From contig NZ_CP045700.1 in the NCBI RefSeq assembly GCF_009601765.2, forward strand, positions 806,001-870,000: 64,000 nt of DNA. The letters run 5' to 3'. The translations under genes were made by a program, and so were the position numbers. Position 1 is the first letter of the stretch; every line of letters begins with the position of its first letter. A model generated the notes under the pieces. It worked only from the letters and a program-made list of their open reading frames with translations, did no database searches and was not told the DNA's origin. Below are positions 17,613-27,160 of this stretch, one piece after another. Origin of the DNA: Vibrio algicola (GTDB taxonomy: Bacteria; Pseudomonadota; Gammaproteobacteria; Enterobacterales; Vibrionaceae).

Positions 17613-17930
17613 ATGACGGATATTTTAGCGAGTTTAATGGATGGTTTTGGCATTGCGCTGCAGCCTTATTATTTATTTTTGATCACATTGGGCGGTATTT
17701 TAGGCACAGTGATCGGGATGCTACCGGGTCTTGGCCCTGCAACTGGCGTGGCTATTTTGCTTCCAATGACATTTTCTATGGGGCCAACCGCTTCATTGAT
17801 CACCATGACTGGTGTGTACATTGGCGCGATGTTTGGGGGTTCACGCAGTTCGATTTTAATCAATACTCCGGGAGATGGTGCCGCGCTTGCCGCCACCTTT
17901 GATGGTTATCCTATGGCAATGAAAAGTTGA
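17613..17930 (+). pseudogene. tctA: TctA large permease, truncated after 105 codons
   Basis: Begins as a normal TctA: GGILGTVIGMLPGLGPATGVA (about 27-47) and FGGSRSSILINTPGDGAA (about 73-90) are the family's conserved first repeat. The frame stops at 17930 after DGYPMAMKS, whereas TctA proteins are about 500 aa. The next gene lies on the other strand 100 bp away, so roughly 1.2 kb has been deleted. The leftover 17931-18032 has no recognisable TctA sequence. Without the remaining helices the transporter should not work. Confidence 0.9.
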
Positions 17931-18032
17931 CGCTACGCGCCAGAGCTAAATATGTATGAGCCATTTAGTTCGGCTATCGATATCAAATAGTTAGAACCAA
18001 CAACATTGATTAAGCGATGCAGCGGTTGACTA

Positions 18033-19151
18033 TTATTTACGTAACAACATCACAGCGAGTGTCACGACTGCACACCCAATAAGAACTATGCCTAAATTTT
18101 GTACCACCCCCGCCAGAGCTAAGCCAGCAGCAATGAGCAAATAATAACTCAGCCCAAATAATGCCCCTGCACTGCCCACTTGTTGTTTATAGTCGTTCAA
18201 AGCCATACTCAGCACATTTGGGATCGCGATACCAAATGACATCACCACCAGCAGCATCGGAATAACAAAGCAGATAGACCCTAACATCATATATACCCCA
18301 ATTGCGCCAATAGTGAGTAATATCACCGCTAACCACAATAAAAAGCCTTGTGACAGTTTTTTACCTAATAACACTGTATTTAAGTAACTGCCGAGCAAGC
18401 TGCCAATCCCCAATGCGATACCGCTATAACCAAACTTATCCACTCCAAAACCGAGCTCGGAAAAACGAAATGCACCAAGTTGGTAATAAGAGAAAAGAGC
18501 AATATTGTATGACGCCACTAATAATGCCGATAACCAAATGTGTCGGTCTTTTAGCATACGAGCACTTAAGCTGGCTATTGCTACAGGCTGTGTTTGTTGT
18601 TGTGTTTCGGGAAGCTTAAATAGATTATAGCTAAATAGCACTAACGCCATAATAAATAAGGCGGAAAATACATATTGATAGCCTCCTATTAAAGACAATT
18701 GACCACCCAAAAACATGCCCAAAACGGGGCTAATAGAGATCCCTATCCCCATGAGACTAAAAACTTTACCCAATTCTTGCGCACTAAAAACATCACGAAG
18801 CATGGTCTGTGTGATCACTGACGCTACCGCGATACCGAATGCACTGAATGCCCGAGCAAGCATAAGAACGGTGAAGTTGTTTGTTTGCATCGCCACTAAA
18901 GCTGAGCAGGCGTAAATAAACAAACCCACAAGCATCGTTGGACGCCGCCCCCATTTATCCGCCAATATTCCCCACACAACCACACCAATCGCAAAGGCAG
19001 AAAAATACACTGAGAGTGTTTGGGCTGCTTGTGGGTAGCTCACAGAGAACGATTGAGCAATCGAGCCTAAAGCAGGACTGTAAATGGTTTCAACGATTTG
19101 TGGAAACATCAACATTGTCACCATCAACCATAAAGAAGGTTTTGTATTCAT
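18033..19151 (-). CDS. MFS drug exporter, Bcr/CflA-like
   Basis: Twelve-helix major facilitator of 372 aa. Motif A is GILADKWGRRPTMLVG at about 61-76; the ISPVLGMFLGGQLS segment at about 138-151 corresponds to the antiporter motif C of drug/H+ exporters. It is divergent from an AraC-type regulator 100 bp away, the same arrangement as E. coli nimR/nimT, whose exporter is also of this family. The likely role is export of a toxic or signalling compound under control of that regulator. Substrate unknown. Confidence 0.8.
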   Translation of the reverse strand: MNTKPSLWLMVTMLMFPQIVETIYSPALGSIAQSFSVSYPQAAQTLSVYFSAFAIGVVVWGILADKWGRRPTMLVGLFIYACSALVAMQTNNFTVLMLARAFSAFGIAVASVITQTMLRDVFSAQELGKVFSLMGIGISISPVLGMFLGGQLSLIGGYQYVFSALFIMALVLFSYNLFKLPETQQQTQPVAIASLSARMLKDRHIWLSALLVASYNIALFSYYQLGAFRFSELGFGVDKFGYSGIALGIGSLLGSYLNTVLLGKKLSQGFLLWLAVILLTIGAIGVYMMLGSICFVIPMLLVVMSFGIAIPNVLSMALNDYKQQVGSAGALFGLSYYLLIAAGLALAGVVQNLGIVLIGCAVVTLAVMLLRK

Positions 19152-19251
19152 CTTGTTCTACTCATTGTGAATTAACTTGGCGGGCAGTATAGATGACGCT
19201 ATCATTTGCCCATTAACAACATTAAAACCAAAAACAATAAGATTAGGACAA

Positions 19252-20028
19252 ATGGCAATTATTAATGAACACTCCCAATTCAATGCGGATGCATTAAAGA
19301 GTGCCGTGATAGGAATCGCAGCGGATGTTGGTCGACATGACTCAGGCATGCACCAGCATCAAAAAGGACAGTTGCTCTACGCCTCTCAAGGATGTATGAG
19401 TTTTGCTTTAGAGCACTCATTGTGTATTTTGCCACCAACAAAAGCGGTTTGGATACCCCCATCCACTCCACATCGAGCGATGATGACCAACGTCGTCGCC
19501 TACCGTTCGCTTTATTTCGATTGCGAGATTGTAGACAGCCCTAATGACATCAAGATTATCGACGTTGATCCTCTCTTAAAGGCGCTCATTGATAAAATGG
19601 CATTATGGGAATGGGGTAAACCTGAAGATGAAATGAAAAATACAACCGTGCTTTTCTGGGAAGAATTCTACGCAGCTAAATGCCATTCTTTCCAATTACC
19701 TTTACCATCAAATCGTCGACTTGAAAAATTTAGCCAACAACTGATGCAAGAGTCTTTTTTGATCCCGCCGCTTAATGTCCTCGCCCAATCCGTTGGCGCA
19801 AGTACCAAAACACTGACACGACTATTCAAAGCCGAAACGGGCATGTGTTATCAAGATTGGAAACAGCAATGGCGCTTATTAAAATCGATTGAATTATTGT
19901 CGAGAGAAAAACAAGTCAGTGATGTTTCCCATTGGCTAGGCTTTTCTTCGGATAGTGCTTTTATCGCCTTCTTTAAAAAACAAACAGGAGAAACACCGCT
20001 GCGATTTATGAAGAAAACGACAGATTAA
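19252..20028 (+). CDS. AraC-family transcriptional regulator (NimR-like)
   Basis: Regulator of 258 aa from ATG 19252 (ATTAGGACAA upstream); an earlier in-frame TTG at 19177 lies in the promoter and is not favoured. The N-terminal cupin-type domain carries HQHQKGQLLYASQG and WIPPSTPHRAMM, typical for the NimR subgroup. The C-terminal double helix-turn-helix is at about 170-255, with the LNVLAQSVGASTKTLTRLF and WLGFSSDSAFIAFFKKQTG helices. It probably controls the divergent MFS exporter. Ligand unknown. Confidence 0.85.
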   Translation: MAIINEHSQFNADALKSAVIGIAADVGRHDSGMHQHQKGQLLYASQGCMSFALEHSLCILPPTKAVWIPPSTPHRAMMTNVVAYRSLYFDCEIVDSPNDIKIIDVDPLLKALIDKMALWEWGKPEDEMKNTTVLFWEEFYAAKCHSFQLPLPSNRRLEKFSQQLMQESFLIPPLNVLAQSVGASTKTLTRLFKAETGMCYQDWKQQWRLLKSIELLSREKQVSDVSHWLGFSSDSAFIAFFKKQTGETPLRFMKKTTD

Positions 20029-20062
20029 AACTTAATAAATTCAATATATTGTATATTCATCG

Positions 20063-20266
20063 ATTAAAAAGGATGATGCGAAAATACATCTTCGATCATT
20101 TGTTCTAAAACCGCTTGATCATCACACACCCTGGCATAACTACGTAAACCCGCGATTTGATTTAGAAGTGGTTTTAGGCTTGTCACAAAAAGTGATCAGT
20201 AACTACGTCAACCATGTCGCTAAAACGCCAATGGATAGTCGCTTTGCTGAGTTTGCTTGGAAGTAA
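20063..20266 (+). pseudogene. 3' fragment of an unidentified gene
   Basis: A 67-residue open stretch without a start codon ends ...NYVNHVAKTPMDSRFAEFAWK and stops at 20264-20266. Its composition looks like real protein, but the family was not recognised. An overlapping minus-strand frame (20064-20193, ending QAVLEQMIEDVFSHHPF) also looks protein-like; both cannot be real. The whole 319-bp gap 20029-20347 seems to hold leftovers of a deleted gene, and then an AT-rich stretch GCTGCGGATATAATCCGCAAC before the peptidase. Confidence 0.35.
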
Positions 20267-20347
20267 TATTTCATTATAAAAAAATGGCTGCGGATATAAT
20301 CCGCAACCATTTTTATTTAAATACCCTTGTTATCCCTGAATTTAGGT

Positions 20348-21418
20348 CTAACCTCGAATGATTTGATCAACCGTGGCGCGATCCAATCTTTCTGCTAATG
20401 CGGTGAGCAGTTTCACCGTATTCAAGTAATCTTGTTTATGGATCATTGATGTGTGTGAATGGATATAACGAGATGGAATACCAATCGACAATGAAGGAGC
20501 ACCAGCGCCATTGATATGCATCGCACCCGCATCTGTACCACCACCATTGAGTACTTGATATTGATACGGAATGTCAAGCTCGGTACAAATTTGCAATACA
20601 AATTCGCGTAATGCTTTATGCCCAACCATAGAGGCATCTTTTAAGGTGATTTGTGGCCCTTTTCCCATCACACCTTTGCTATCACATCCCGGTGTATCAT
20701 CGGCAATACCCACATCAACCGCAAAAGCAATTTCAGGATCAACGACATTGGAAGCGGTACGTGCGCCGCGCAAACCCACCTCTTCTTGCACAGTGCCAAC
20801 GGCGTAAATTTCATTAGGATGAGATTTACCTTGCAGGTTATCTAGTACATCTAATGCAATCGCACAACCAATGCGGTTATCAAACGCTTTACCAACTAAA
20901 TAATCTTTGTTGATCATCTCGCGAAATTCGATATAAGGGGTGATCATATCTCCTGGCTTAATACCCGCCTGATCCACTTCCTCTTTACAGCTGACACCCA
21001 CATCAATATACATTTTGTCGATTTCAACCGGAGTTTTACGCTCTGCTGGAGTGAGAATATGTGGCGGTTTACTGCCAATCACCCCAAGAATTTTTTCGCC
21101 ACTGGCGGTAGTAATTCGAACTTGTTGCGCCAACATCACTTGGTTCCACCAGCCACCTAAAGGGGTAAACTTGATAAAGCCTTGCTCATTGATTTCAGTC
21201 ACCATAAAGCCAACTTCATCCATGTGACCCGCCATCATAATGCGTGGTCCATTGGCGATACCGATTTTTTTACCTATGATGCCACCAAGGCGATCATATT
21301 GGATCTCATCCACTTTACCGGCTAAACGCGCTTCCATGTATTGACGGCATTCCGCTTCATTACCTGGTACAGCATCAAGCTCTGTCAGAATTTTTAATTG
21401 TTCAATTTTATTCGTCAT
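20348..21418 (-). CDS. M42 family metallopeptidase
   Basis: Aminopeptidase/glucanase-type enzyme of 356 aa (FrvX/YsdC group). The two-metal site is visible as AGHMDEVGF (about 63-71), VGKAFDNRIGCA (about 175-186), TVQEEVGLRGA (about 209-219), VDVGIADDTPG (about 234-244) and RYIHSHTSMI near 319. It starts 11 bp downstream of the POT transporter gene on the same strand, suggesting uptake of small peptides followed by hydrolysis. It seems intact although its transporter partner is N-terminally deleted. Confidence 0.88.
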   Translation of the reverse strand: MTNKIEQLKILTELDAVPGNEAECRQYMEARLAGKVDEIQYDRLGGIIGKKIGIANGPRIMMAGHMDEVGFMVTEINEQGFIKFTPLGGWWNQVMLAQQVRITTASGEKILGVIGSKPPHILTPAERKTPVEIDKMYIDVGVSCKEEVDQAGIKPGDMITPYIEFREMINKDYLVGKAFDNRIGCAIALDVLDNLQGKSHPNEIYAVGTVQEEVGLRGARTASNVVDPEIAFAVDVGIADDTPGCDSKGVMGKGPQITLKDASMVGHKALREFVLQICTELDIPYQYQVLNGGGTDAGAMHINGAGAPSLSIGIPSRYIHSHTSMIHKQDYLNTVKLLTALAERLDRATVDQIIRG

Positions 21419-21429
21419 TTTGATCCCTA

Positions 21430-22626
21430 TTATACTTCTTGAGATTGAAGATCTATATTTTGTTCGTCATCAGAACCGCCTCGTTCGATACGATCACTGG
21501 CAGCCAAGATTTTCTTGATAAGAATCGAACAGATAAAGGCGACCGCCACGATACCCACAGCTAATATAGTCAACAACTGAAAATAATCACCATAAGTATT
21601 TTGCACGAACTGCTGAGAAATCTTTTGACCTTTATCAAGTGCAATTGAAGTCGAGAATACTGCGCCAACTACTCCACTTAGTGCAATAGCAACCGAAAAC
21701 AAACTCACAGAGAAATTTTCGATATGCTTTGGCGTAACAGACAAAATAAACGCCACCGCTAAACTACCTACAATCACTTCCGAGAATGCTTGGAATGAAT
21801 GTGCAAGGAAAAAGTATTCCGGCACGATCACCGCATCAGAGCCCACAGATTGCGCCGCAAAAGTTAAAGTCCCAAATGCCAATGTGGTCATAATAAATGC
21901 AAATCCCACCTTTGTTGCAGTGGTAAAAGTGATGCCTTTTTTCTCAAGGTTGACGAAGATAAACGTAATAATCGGGCCGGCAACCATACACCAAAGCGGG
22001 TTCAATGCCATGGCAGCTTCAGGAGGAAGAGGAATAAAACCAAATAAGTCGCCGCGTAATGTGTTGATCGCAACCATATTCATCGAAGTCATCATTTGAC
22101 CGTAATAAATAAAGAATGCCACCACTAGGATCAACATCAGTAAGATGGTACTCATGCGCATCGCTTCGGCTTTAGGTGCACGTAGCATCAGCAATATAAA
22201 GTAACCTATTGCGCCAAGTGCTAACGCATAGATAATGTATTGACCCACATCCATATTTGAGAACATAAAGAATACCGTGCCAAGCATGGCAGCTGACAAG
22301 ACTAAGAACTGAATCATTTTGTTGGTTGGAATAGGCGCTTTATCAATATCAGTTGAAATCGCCACAATGTCTTTACGCAATATATATAAAACCAGGAAAC
22401 CAGTGAAAGCCACAAAAGCGGCAATTGCGAAACTAAAATGAAAACCAATGACGACGACAATAATTGGGAACAAATACTGAGATAAGAACGCCCCAACATT
22501 ATTGACTGAATAGTTAATTGGATAGGCATTTTCAAAGTCATTTTCATTTTTAAACGTGCGACGAAATAAACCAGGGAATGTCGGTGACATTAAAGCAATG
22601 CCAAACCATGAATAAGTTAGAGGCAA
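21430..22626 (-). pseudogene. POT/PTR2 peptide transporter missing its N-terminus
   Basis: Frame of 398 aa with about ten hydrophobic helices. GIALMSPTFPGLF...INYSVNNVGAFLS corresponds to the region after helix 3 of POT proteins, which are about 480-510 aa, so the first ~100 residues (helices 1-3 and the ExxER motif) are missing. Family sequence stops near 22617, exactly where an AraC-family remnant on the other strand begins, and no Shine-Dalgarno precedes the nominal ATG. This is a deletion junction, and the protein is unlikely to transport peptides. Confidence 0.72.
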
Positions 22627-22811
22627 TGCTGGAGTATTTATATCAACGTGACATCGCTGATATTGATTGGGCGGACATTGCTATGCGCTTTGGATTTAGC
22701 GACCAACCCCATTTGATCCGCACTTTAAAAAAACAAATTGGATTAACCCCTCAACACTACGCGAAACAAAGAGGCTTGACGATTGATGTGTATAGCGGAG
22801 TACAAACCTGA
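22608..22811 (+). pseudogene. AraC-family regulator, C-terminal fragment
   Basis: The last ~65 residues of an AraC DNA-binding domain: IAMRFGFSDQPHLIRTLKKQ and IGLTPQHYAKQRGL are the second helix-turn-helix and its end. There is no N-terminal domain. The fragment abuts the broken POT gene on its left, and its stop codon directly adjoins the stop of the adenosine deaminase gene on its right. Probably the 3' end of a regulator whose remainder was lost in the deletion that removed the POT N-terminus. Confidence 0.75.
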
Positions 22812-23837
22812 TCAGAGCTTTGCATCCTTGTTGCCATATTGCTCCACTTTCTCTCTCAATTTTTGTTTTTCGGTATCACAGATAAAGCTCGCTTCAATCG
22901 CATTAAAACTTAACGCCATTAATTCCTTATTGGTGATGGGTAGCGCCTTCGCCACTGCAATAAAATTCGCCGTCATATAGCCGCCAAAATAAGCCGGATC
23001 ATCGGAATTAATGGTGACACATAAGCCTTGGCGTAATAATTCAACAATGTTGTGTTCGGCCATGGTTTCAAACACGTTCAGTTTGATATTTGATAATGGG
23101 CATACCGTCAGTGGGGTTCGCTTAGCAATGAGCTCTGCCACCAGCTTGGGGTCATCGACACAACGTACACCATGATCAACCCGTGAGACGCCAAGCAACG
23201 AGATCGCATTATCAATATTCTGCGCAGGCCCTTCCTCCCCTGCGTGGGCAACGGTTAAAAAGCCATGCTCGATGGCAGTTTGAAAAACCTCGGTGAATTT
23301 TTGTGGCGGATGACCCTCTTCGGAGGAATCTAACCCTACCGCAATGATCTTATCTTTAAAAGGCAGCGCTTGTTTTAAGGTTTCAAAGGCTGAGTCTTGA
23401 TCTAAATGACGCAGAAAACACATAATAATTTGGCTTGAAATACCAAGTTCTTCCTTTCCTTGTTTTAACGCTTTATCAATGCCATTAATCACCGTATCGA
23501 ACCCAATACCCCGCGCGGTATGAGTTTGGGGATCAAAGAATATTTCAGTATGAACCACGTTATCTTGTCGGCAACGTAGCAGATAAGCCCAAGTCAGATC
23601 GTAAAAATCTTGCTCATGGATCAAGACATTAGCGCCTTGATAATAAATATCGAGAAACGATTGTAAGTTATTGAATTGATATGCCGCTTGCACTTCTTGC
23701 GGTGAAGAGAAAGGAATAGAAACTTGGTTGCGCTTTGCCAGCTCGAACAGTAAATCTGGCTCAAGAGAACCTTCAATATGCAGATGCAATTCGACTTTAG
23801 GTAAGCCTTGAATAAATTCGAGTTGTTTTTGCTTCAT
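22812..23837 (-). CDS. add: Adenosine deaminase
   Basis: Zinc hydrolase of 341 aa converting adenosine to inosine. [13 protein letters not shown] at about 14-26 supplies the metal-binding HxH. The catalytic blocks are [13 protein letters not shown] at about 197-209 (His and Glu), VDHGVRC at about 219-225, and SDDPAYFG at about 278-285 (Asp pair). CAAGGGAGTAGACA before the ATG is a good ribosome site. Monocistronic purine salvage gene. Adenine deaminases of the same family are close, but length and motifs fit Add. Confidence 0.9.
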   Translation of the reverse strand: MKQKQLEFIQGLPKVELHLHIEGSLEPDLLFELAKRNQVSIPFSSPQEVQAAYQFNNLQSFLDIYYQGANVLIHEQDFYDLTWAYLLRCRQDNVVHTEIFFDPQTHTARGIGFDTVINGIDKALKQGKEELGISSQIIMCFLRHLDQDSAFETLKQALPFKDKIIAVGLDSSEEGHPPQKFTEVFQTAIEHGFLTVAHAGEEGPAQNIDNAISLLGVSRVDHGVRCVDDPKLVAELIAKRTPLTVCPLSNIKLNVFETMAEHNIVELLRQGLCVTINSDDPAYFGGYMTANFIAVAKALPITNKELMALSFNAIEASFICDTEKQKLREKVEQYGNKDAKL

Positions 23838-23942
23838 TGTCTACTCCCTTGTTTCAAACTGATTGATCAAAATGAGCGAGTAACGATTCGTTGCTTTGAA
23901 TGATAAAATTCACCAATATGCATATTAAGTGTATACGCTAAA

Positions 23943-23978
23943 ATAAAAATTGCAGTCAGGTATTCCTAACCTGACTGC
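23943..23978 (-). terminator. Intrinsic terminator after the DUF1826 gene
   Basis: Ten-base stem GCAGTCAGGT/ACCTGACTGC with a 7-nt loop. On the minus strand it is followed by AATTTTTATTTT. Ends the COG0523-DUF1826 operon. Confidence 0.82.
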
Positions 23979-24000
23979 GATGCCCACAAGACTTCTGATC

Positions 24001-24678
24001 TCAATTAAAATCAAGGGATAAAAACAGCCGAGTCTTATCTATTGCGGTCAATTCAGGAGAGCGGTGGACTAAGCCTGAGTCTTCATTTCCTAACCACATT
24101 TCGCCTTTCAATAAAGCCACATCCCCCATTCTTAATTGTTGAATCGAATCGCTGTCAGGATATAAACCAGATTGATGATCGGGTAAACCTTGATTTCCAG
24201 CTCCTAAGCGCTTTCGATTAACCTCATGGTGCGCCAACCACTGAGTTCCAACGCCACTGTAGGTCGTCACTAACCTACATGGCACATTATCAACATGAAA
24301 CCTTGGACACATTGCCCGATCTAATGTTGCGAGTCGTAATCCGACATGGCGTAATTCAAATAAGCAGCAGAACATTGCCACTAATATTGAAATATCTGCG
24401 ATTAATTCATCACGACACTCCCAATCTTCCAAGCTTGGAAAAATATCCGCTTTAACGCTGTCTGGGGTAACGGTCTTTTTAATGTTTACAGTTAAACCTT
24501 GAAGCAAATGAGCTTGGATACTCGCCTCTAGATCATGAGATACTTTTCTTTGCCAAATTGAAATATTATTTTCTGGTTGATAAATCTGACTTAAAATTTG
24601 TGCATGTTCACCTATTGCGACTTTTTGAATTGCAGTGTCATCTAAAGCAATATGGCGCGAGGATTCAGCGTTACGCAT
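24001..24678 (-). CDS. DUF1826 protein, zinc-homeostasis associated
   Basis: Protein of 225 aa from ATG 24678, overlapping the COG0523 stop by 8 bases, so the two are translationally coupled. DUF1826 features include [20 protein letters not shown] at about 128-147, resembling a dioxygenase-like His/Asp pair (HVD), and a C-terminal LVHRSPEL. Biochemical function is unknown, but the domain is repeatedly found next to zinc-responsive COG0523 GTPases. A role in low-zinc adaptation is inferred from operon position and the upstream Zur-like box. Confidence 0.8.
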   Translation of the reverse strand: MRNAESSRHIALDDTAIQKVAIGEHAQILSQIYQPENNISIWQRKVSHDLEASIQAHLLQGLTVNIKKTVTPDSVKADIFPSLEDWECRDELIADISILVAMFCCLFELRHVGLRLATLDRAMCPRFHVDNVPCRLVTTYSGVGTQWLAHHEVNRKRLGAGNQGLPDHQSGLYPDSDSIQQLRMGDVALLKGEMWLGNEDSGLVHRSPELTAIDKTRLFLSLDFN

Positions 24679-25882
24679 GAGCAAACTCCCAGATTGGAAA
24701 AGGGTCGGTAAAATCTTGCCAAGCGCCTGTTTTTAATTCCTCATCATTAAGCAAGCACATATCCAAAGCTTGGATCATCGCTTCTTTATTGAGTCCTTGC
24801 CCAATAAAAACAAGTTGTTGTCGTCGATCGCCATAAGGTTCAAGCCAAGCTTTGTGAATTTCATCAAGTGAGGCTTTATCAGTGGGCCAGTCTTCTTTGG
24901 CAATCGCGCTCCAAAACATCCCCGCAAAGCCATGATCGGCGATACCACCAGCCTGACTCCATTGTCCGACCATATCAGCTCGACTGGCTAACCAAAAATA
25001 CCCTTTCGATCGGAGAAGTTTACCGAACGGTTCTAGCGCATGCAGAAATTGATAAAAACGTTCAGGATGAAATGGGCGACGAGCGAGATAATGAAAACTA
25101 CTAATGCCATATTCTTCTGTTTCTGGAACATGCTCTCCACGGATCTCTTTTAGCCATCCAGCTGCTTGCTGTGCGCGTTCAAAATCAAATAGATGAGTAT
25201 CTAAAACAGACTTGATGTCCACTCGACCCTGTGAAATAGGGATAATCCGAGCGGTGGTATTTAATGTTTTTAGAATAGCGGTTAATTGCGCAATTTCACT
25301 CGCCCCGATCAAGTCAGTTTTACTCATTAAAATGACATCCGCGAACTCAACTTGATCGATCAATAAATCAGCAACACTTCGTTCATCGTCATCACCAAGA
25401 TGTTGCGTGGTGTCTTGTAACATCTCAGCGTGTTGATAATCGTTTAAAAAATTAACCGCATCCACCACTGTCACCATGGTATCGAGCGTCGCTAAGTCTG
25501 ATAACGATTGGCCATTATCATCAGTAAAAGTAAAGGTCTCTGCAACCGGTAAAGGTTCAGAAATGCCGGTAGATTCAATCACTAAGTAATCAAATCTTCC
25601 TTCTTGAGCTAGCTTAGTAACTTCGATCAATAAGTCTTCTCGTAAGGTGCAGCAAATGCAGCCATTGCTCATTTCAATTAATTTTTCTTCACTATGATTA
25701 AGCGATACACCGCTTCTTACCATTGCGGCATCGATATTGAGATCGCTCATATCGTTCACGATCACCGCCACTTTTTTACCTTTTCTATTATTTAGAATAT
25801 GGCTTAAAACCGTGGTTTTTCCCGCGCCTAAAAATCCTGATAGTACGGTAACAGGCAGTCGATATAACCTTGTCTCATTCAT
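24671..25882 (-). CDS. COG0523 (CobW/ZigA-type) GTP-dependent zinc metallochaperone
   Basis: G3E-family GTPase of 403 aa from ATG 25882. A longer reading from 25933 would run through the Zur-like box and is rejected. Walker A is [12 protein letters not shown] at about 12-23, the metal-binding CxCC motif GCICC at about 68-72, and the guanine base motif SKTD at about 186-189. The C-terminal CobW domain carries [12 protein letters not shown] at about 278-289. These proteins deliver zinc to client enzymes when zinc is scarce; the Zur-like box supports zinc rather than cobalt or nickel. First gene of a two-gene operon with DUF1826. Confidence 0.88.
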   Translation of the reverse strand: MNETRLYRLPVTVLSGFLGAGKTTVLSHILNNRKGKKVAVIVNDMSDLNIDAAMVRSGVSLNHSEEKLIEMSNGCICCTLREDLLIEVTKLAQEGRFDYLVIESTGISEPLPVAETFTFTDDNGQSLSDLATLDTMVTVVDAVNFLNDYQHAEMLQDTTQHLGDDDERSVADLLIDQVEFADVILMSKTDLIGASEIAQLTAILKTLNTTARIIPISQGRVDIKSVLDTHLFDFERAQQAAGWLKEIRGEHVPETEEYGISSFHYLARRPFHPERFYQFLHALEPFGKLLRSKGYFWLASRADMVGQWSQAGGIADHGFAGMFWSAIAKEDWPTDKASLDEIHKAWLEPYGDRRQQLVFIGQGLNKEAMIQALDMCLLNDEELKTGAWQDFTDPFPIWEFAHA

Positions 25883-25910
25883 CTTCTTCTCATTCACCAT
25901 TAATACAATG

Positions 25911-25931
25911 GAAATGTTATAACATAACAAC
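25911..25931 (-). promoter_or_regulatory. Zur-binding box
   Basis: GAAATGTTATAACATAACAA at 25911-25930 matches the gammaproteobacterial Zur consensus (GAAATGTTATANTATAACATTTC) over its left half and core, with GTTATAACATAAC near palindromic. It sits about 30-50 bp before the COG0523 start, where repressor would block transcription when zinc is plentiful. Confidence 0.75.
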
Positions 25932-25994
25932 AAGGTGTTTTAATAGCCTATTTTCCCATTGACTTGCATATAACGCACAACTCTTAAATCAAAA

Positions 25995-26026
25995 AAAACC
26001 TAAGTAAACGAATTCACTTAGGTTTT
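25995..26026 (-). terminator. Intrinsic terminator after nagZ
   Basis: Stem AAAACCTAAGT/ACTTAGGTTTT with a 10-nt loop, and a run of eight T on the minus strand. Confidence 0.82.
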
Positions 26027-26063
26027 ATTTATGATTTTAAGCTGGTTAACGACAAGGCGTGGA

Positions 26064-27056
26064 TTATTTTTTCTGTTCCATATGCGCATTCATGACGCGA
26101 TGAGCTTGCTGCCACTCTGGTGTCGATTGCAGTTCATTCAAACTAAAGCTTTGTTGTTTTAATAATGACATCGCTTGTGGCACTTCGGTGATCGGCAAGT
26201 TGTCGAGCACTTCAATCGCGGCTTTGCGGTTATTGCACATCAGCACCATGTCACAACCGGCTTGCATCGATTTAAGCGAACGCTCGGCAGGACCGCCCAT
26301 AATGCTCGCCCCTTCCATGTTTAAATCATCGGAAAATACGATCCCTTCAAAGCCAAGTTGATCTCGTAATACCTTTTTTAACCAATAGCTTGAACCACTA
26401 GCAGGTTGATCATCGTAATTAGGATACACCACATGCGCGGGCATCATGGCATCGAGAATTCCGGCTTCAATTTGCGCTTTAAAAATCGCCATATCAGTTT
26501 CAAAAATATCATCGCGCTGATCAAATGGGGTTTCGTAATGCGAATCGACCACCACCCCACCATGACCAGGAAAATGTTTACCTGTGGTGGCCATGCCGAC
26601 TTGTTTCATGCCTTGCATATAAGCGCTGCTGTATTTCAAAATGGTGGCTAAGTCTTCGCCAAATGCGCGGTTGCCTATCGCTTTACATTGGAAGGTTTTA
26701 TCCAAGACTGGCGCAAAACTTAAATCGATATCGTGTGCGATCAGCTCAGCTGCCATTAGCCAGCCACCCATTTTTGCCGCATTGACGCCATCGAGCATGT
26801 TGGCGTAATCTTTGGCGGCAGGAATCGCGGTAAAACCATCACGAAAACGCTGTACACGCCCACCTTCTTGGTCCACACCAATTAAAATCGGACGCTTCGC
26901 TGCTGCTCGAATCGATTTATTGAGTGCCAATAATTGCTCGTTATCGTGGTAGTTACGCGCAAATAAAATCACGCCGCCCACGGTTGGATGCGCCAGAATT
27001 TCTTTTTCTACTGCGTCGATTTCAAACCCTTCGACATCTAACCACAATGGACCCAT
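26064..27056 (-). CDS. nagZ: Beta-N-acetylhexosaminidase NagZ
   Basis: Glycoside hydrolase family 3 enzyme of 330 aa that removes GlcNAc from anhydro-muropeptides during cell-wall recycling. [15 protein letters not shown] lies at about 60-74, the family signature [18 protein letters not shown] at about 160-177 supplies the His of the catalytic dyad, and [10 protein letters not shown] near 244-253 holds the Asp nucleophile. No signal peptide, as expected for the cytoplasmic enzyme. It is divergent from anmK, which acts later in the same recycling route. Confidence 0.94.
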   Translation of the reverse strand: MGPLWLDVEGFEIDAVEKEILAHPTVGGVILFARNYHDNEQLLALNKSIRAAAKRPILIGVDQEGGRVQRFRDGFTAIPAAKDYANMLDGVNAAKMGGWLMAAELIAHDIDLSFAPVLDKTFQCKAIGNRAFGEDLATILKYSSAYMQGMKQVGMATTGKHFPGHGGVVVDSHYETPFDQRDDIFETDMAIFKAQIEAGILDAMMPAHVVYPNYDDQPASGSSYWLKKVLRDQLGFEGIVFSDDLNMEGASIMGGPAERSLKSMQAGCDMVLMCNNRKAAIEVLDNLPITEVPQAMSLLKQQSFSLNELQSTPEWQQAHRVMNAHMEQKK

Positions 27057-27160
27057 TCGTTATTCCTTTTAAAATATGACTAAATCACGATGCTATCGCC
27101 ATATTTTGACACTATATGAGGGTATACTCAAAGCACAATATTGCTGTTAAAGGACGATTT

